Part shown: positions 61,692 to 64,000 of the stretch, piece after piece
How the letters are laid out: each line of letters opens with the position of its first letter
Numbering within the stretch: the first letter of the stretch is position 1
Source: Haloferula rosea
Lineage (GTDB): Bacteria; Verrucomicrobiota; Verrucomicrobiia; Verrucomicrobiales; Akkermansiaceae
Reading direction: 5' to 3'
DNA: 64,000 nt
Assembly: GCF_016595525.1 (NCBI RefSeq)
Contig: NZ_JAENII010000015.1
Span: 51,397 to 115,396, forward strand
Translations under genes and position numbers: made by a program
The notes under the pieces: model-generated
Databases searched by the model: none
What the model was told of the DNA's origin: nothing
The model's input: the letters and a program-made list of their open reading frames with translations, nothing else

Positions 61692-62666
61692 ATGTCCGCC
61701 GACTTCAAAGACTACTACCGAATTCTCGGGGTTTCGCGGGATGCGAGCCCGGATGAAATCAAGAAGGCGTTCCGCAAGCTTGCCCGCAAGCATCACCCCG
61801 ACGTGGCCCAGGACAAGGCGGTATCCGAGGAGAAGTTCAAGGAGATCAACGAAGCGAACGAGGTCCTCGGTGATCCGGAAAAGCGGAGGCAGTATGATCA
61901 ACTCGGGGCGAACTGGAAAGAACACGGAGCGGCCCCGCCGCCGCGTGGAGGCGCAGCCGGTGCCGGAGTGCCTCCACATGAGTTCAACTTCGGAGGTACG
62001 GGTTTCAGTGACTTCTTCGAGCAGTATTTCAGTGGGGCGAGCCGCTACGGATTCCCTGAGGAAATGCCGGGGGCATCGCCGCGCGGAACGGGGCGGGCAT
62101 TTCGCGGAAGCGACATCGAGGGAGACATCCTTGTGACCCTGAGCGAGGCGATGCACGGGGCCCTGCGGCCGATCTCGCTCCAGGTCACCGACCGTCGCAC
62201 CGGCCAGGTCGAGACGCATTCATTCCAGGTTCGCATTCCCGCCGGAGTGACCGACGGGCGCCGCATCCGTGTGCCCGGCCAGGGTGAACCCGGCGTGAAT
62301 GGCGGAGAACCCGGAGACCTCTACCTGAGGGTCCGCCACGCGTCCCATCCCGACTTCCATACCGAGGGGGCCGACGTCTATCACGAGCTCGATCTCGCGC
62401 CATGGGAGGCCGTGTTGGGCGCCGAGATCGTGGTGCCCACACTGGATGGATCCGTCAAACTCAGGATCCCGCCGGACAGCGAGGCCGGCGATCATCTGCG
62501 CGTGCGCGGTCGGGGTCTGCCGAAAGGCAAGTCCGGCGGTCGCGGCGATTTTTATGCCGTGCTCCAACTGAAGCTTCCCACGAATACCGGCGATGAGGAA
62601 CGAGCGCTTTGGGAAAAGCTGCGCTCCGCCTCCCGCTTCAACCCCCGAACCCCGTCCCAAGCATGA
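61692..62666 (+). CDS. DnaJ-family co-chaperone, CbpA type
   Basis: 324 residues from ATG 61692. The J domain ends in the HPD motif (HHPDVAQDKA; His35-Pro36-Asp37). A Gly/Phe-rich region follows, then the C-terminal substrate-binding domain (DIEGDILVTLSEAMHG, RIPAGVTDGRRIRVPGQG). There is no zinc-finger domain, which marks CbpA rather than DnaJ. It works with DnaK. Its stop overlaps the start of the CbpM gene (ATGA), as in E. coli. Confidence 0.95.
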   Translation: MSADFKDYYRILGVSRDASPDEIKKAFRKLARKHHPDVAQDKAVSEEKFKEINEANEVLGDPEKRRQYDQLGANWKEHGAAPPPRGGAAGAGVPPHEFNFGGTGFSDFFEQYFSGASRYGFPEEMPGASPRGTGRAFRGSDIEGDILVTLSEAMHGALRPISLQVTDRRTGQVETHSFQVRIPAGVTDGRRIRVPGQGEPGVNGGEPGDLYLRVRHASHPDFHTEGADVYHELDLAPWEAVLGAEIVVPTLDGSVKLRIPPDSEAGDHLRVRGRGLPKGKSGGRGDFYAVLQLKLPTNTGDEERALWEKLRSASRFNPRTPSQA

Positions 62667-62980
62667 ACCGACCCACCGATCCCGAGGCCGACCTGCCGAT
62701 CTACGAAGCGGAGGAAGAGGCGGCCTACTCGCTCGAAATCGCCGCCCGCCTGACCGGGGTGGATACGGAAACCATCCTCCATTTCAAAGAAGAGGGTCTG
62801 ATCCGCGGCAAGGCGGAAGCTGAGGACGAGCCGGTGCTCGACGATGAGGATCTGCGCACCCTGCGCCAGATCCAGCACTTGCAGCGGACCTGTGAGGTCA
62901 ATGAAGCGGGCCTCCGGCTCATACTCAAGCTGATGGATGAACTCGAGCAGTTGCGCGGTCACCTCCGCAGCTTGCACTGA
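62663..62980 (+). CDS. Chaperone modulator CbpM-like protein
   Basis: 105 residues from ATG 62663, overlapping the stop of the CbpA-like gene. The MerR-like fold (YSLEIAARLTGVDTETILHFKEEGLI) and C-terminal helix (RLILKLMDELEQLRGHL) match CbpM, which blocks CbpA from DnaK. The coupling supports a pair. Confidence 0.87.
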   Translation: MNRPTDPEADLPIYEAEEEAAYSLEIAARLTGVDTETILHFKEEGLIRGKAEAEDEPVLDDEDLRTLRQIQHLQRTCEVNEAGLRLILKLMDELEQLRGHLRSLH

Positions 62981-63055
62981 GCTTCGCACATCGCGAATCC
63001 GGCTTCATCGCACTCCATGGTTTCCACCGCCCGGCTGGTGGGTTTGAGTCATGCC

Positions 63056-63532
63056 ATGAGCAAGGTGCACGTGAGGTCCGTCGAGGCGGATGATCTTCCG
63101 GAAATGCTGGCGATGATCCGCGAGCTGGCGGTGTTCGAGAAACTCGAAGGTATCCTGGTGACGACCGAAGCCGACCTCAGCGATGCGTTCTTCGCCGATG
63201 TGCCGGCGGCGGGCGGGCTGGTGGCCGTGATCGATGGTCACCTGGTGGGCTACGCGATTCATTTCACGACCTTCTCCAGTTTCCTCGGCAAACCCGGTCT
63301 GTGGTTGGAGGACATCTACATCCGTCCCGATTGGCGCGGGGAAGGGGTCGGCAGAATGATGCTCGAGGCGGTGGTCGCCCATGCCCGCGACAAGCACTAC
63401 GGCCGCTGTGAGTGGTGCGTGCTCGACTGGAATCAGCGCGCCATCGACTTCTACCATGGCATGGGCGCGCGCGTCCTGGACGAGTGGAGGATCGTCCGCA
63501 TGGATCGCGAAAGGATGGAGTCGATGGCTTGA
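63056..63532 (+). CDS. GNAT-family N-acetyltransferase (SSAT-like)
   Basis: 158 residues from ATG 63056. The acetyl-CoA block LWLEDIYIRPDWRGEGVGRMML and the C-terminal part (EWCVLDWNQRAIDFYHGMGARVL) closely resemble the spermidine/spermine or thialysine acetyltransferase type. It may acetylate a polyamine or a small amine. In-frame upstream codons (to 63017) are less plausible. Confidence 0.88.
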   Translation: MSKVHVRSVEADDLPEMLAMIRELAVFEKLEGILVTTEADLSDAFFADVPAAGGLVAVIDGHLVGYAIHFTTFSSFLGKPGLWLEDIYIRPDWRGEGVGRMMLEAVVAHARDKHYGRCEWCVLDWNQRAIDFYHGMGARVLDEWRIVRMDRERMESMA

Positions 63533-63869
<337 letters not shown>

Positions 63870-64000
63870 CGGGACCGCCTCCAGCGCCTGGCGCACCTGC
63901 GGCGCAAGCTGCTGGGCTATCGCAACTACTACGGAGTGATCGGGAACTCGCATATGCTCTCCAAGTATTACTACGCCGTGGTGCGCTTGCTCTACAAGTG
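63870..64000 (+). pseudogene. 5'-truncated fragment of a group II intron reverse transcriptase/maturase
   Basis: Reading CGG from 63870 gives a stretch with LLGYRNYYGVIGNSHMLSKY then YYAVVRLLYK, the C-terminal thumb/X region of group II intron-encoded proteins. The codon before it is TGA (63867-63869) and nothing upstream resembles the RT core, so this is a 5'-truncated copy or insertion junction. The rest lies beyond the right edge, so whether the remaining 3' part is intact is unknown. Confidence 0.72.

Overview
The window looks like chromosomal DNA from a high-GC, Gram-negative member of the Verrucomicrobiota, probably Verrucomicrobiales. The evidence is a secreted protein with a PEP-CTERM sorting tail, many giant or helical secreted proteins of that phylum's style, a TonB receptor, ExbB/ExbD-type energizers, and polysaccharide-degrading enzymes. 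Few start codons have a clear Shine-Dalgarno sequence. Several promoters have the form TTGAC-N16-18-TAGCGT or similar and lie about 10-20 nt before the start codon. No rRNA, tRNA, CRISPR array, complete insertion sequence or prophage was recognised.

Layout, left to right. 1-8.5 kb: a partial alpha-L-rhamnosidase, a 1454-residue secreted lamin-tail/CotH protein, a WYL regulator and a small secreted protein. 8.6-18.4 kb: a YheT-type hydrolase, ileS-lspA (ATGA overlap), a TPM-domain protein with a convergent DUF2062 protein, uppP, an M23 peptidase, a nuclease, a PEP-CTERM protein and a SMUG1-type uracil-DNA glycosylase. 18.5-27.3 kb, mostly minus strand: leuA behind a leucine-rich leader ORF, thiE, accB-accC, trmB, comEC, a TPR membrane protein and a RelE-fold protein overlapping a single-HKD phospholipase-D-like protein. 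28-34.2 kb: a lipoprotein, a Tat-exported thiol dioxygenase of the ADO/PCO type, a SASA-type esterase, a PL7 alginate lyase, a HAD-IIA phosphatase and a PhoD-like phosphatase.

34.3-38.5 kb is a fur-sufC-sufB-sufD operon read leftward. It starts at two Fur/PerR-like palindromes 22 bp apart and ends at a hairpin followed by a T-run. 38.6-44.5 kb has an amylosucrase, a cytochrome c/PQQ-type sugar dehydrogenase and a TonB-dependent receptor. 44.6-49.9 kb is an unknown locus: three polytopic membrane proteins, two of them tandem paralogues, plus three membrane-anchored helical proteins around a divergent promoter region. 50-52 kb holds class II fructose-bisphosphate aldolase and a ROK fructokinase, which could use the fructose that amylosucrase may release. 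52-53.4 kb is an A/T-richer accessory patch with two small ORFans and an octamer tandem array. 53.4-63.5 kb: a CAP-domain protein, panD, secG with a long Glu-Pro-Ala tail, a rhomboid protease, an exbB-exbD-TPR operon, a DnaJ/CbpA-CbpM pair and a GNAT acetyltransferase. The window ends in a 5'-truncated fragment of a group II intron reverse transcriptase/maturase.

Overall it is a housekeeping chromosome segment with carbohydrate and algal-polysaccharide functions scattered through it. Short palindromic hairpins with 3-nt loops are common between genes and may be a REP-like family.
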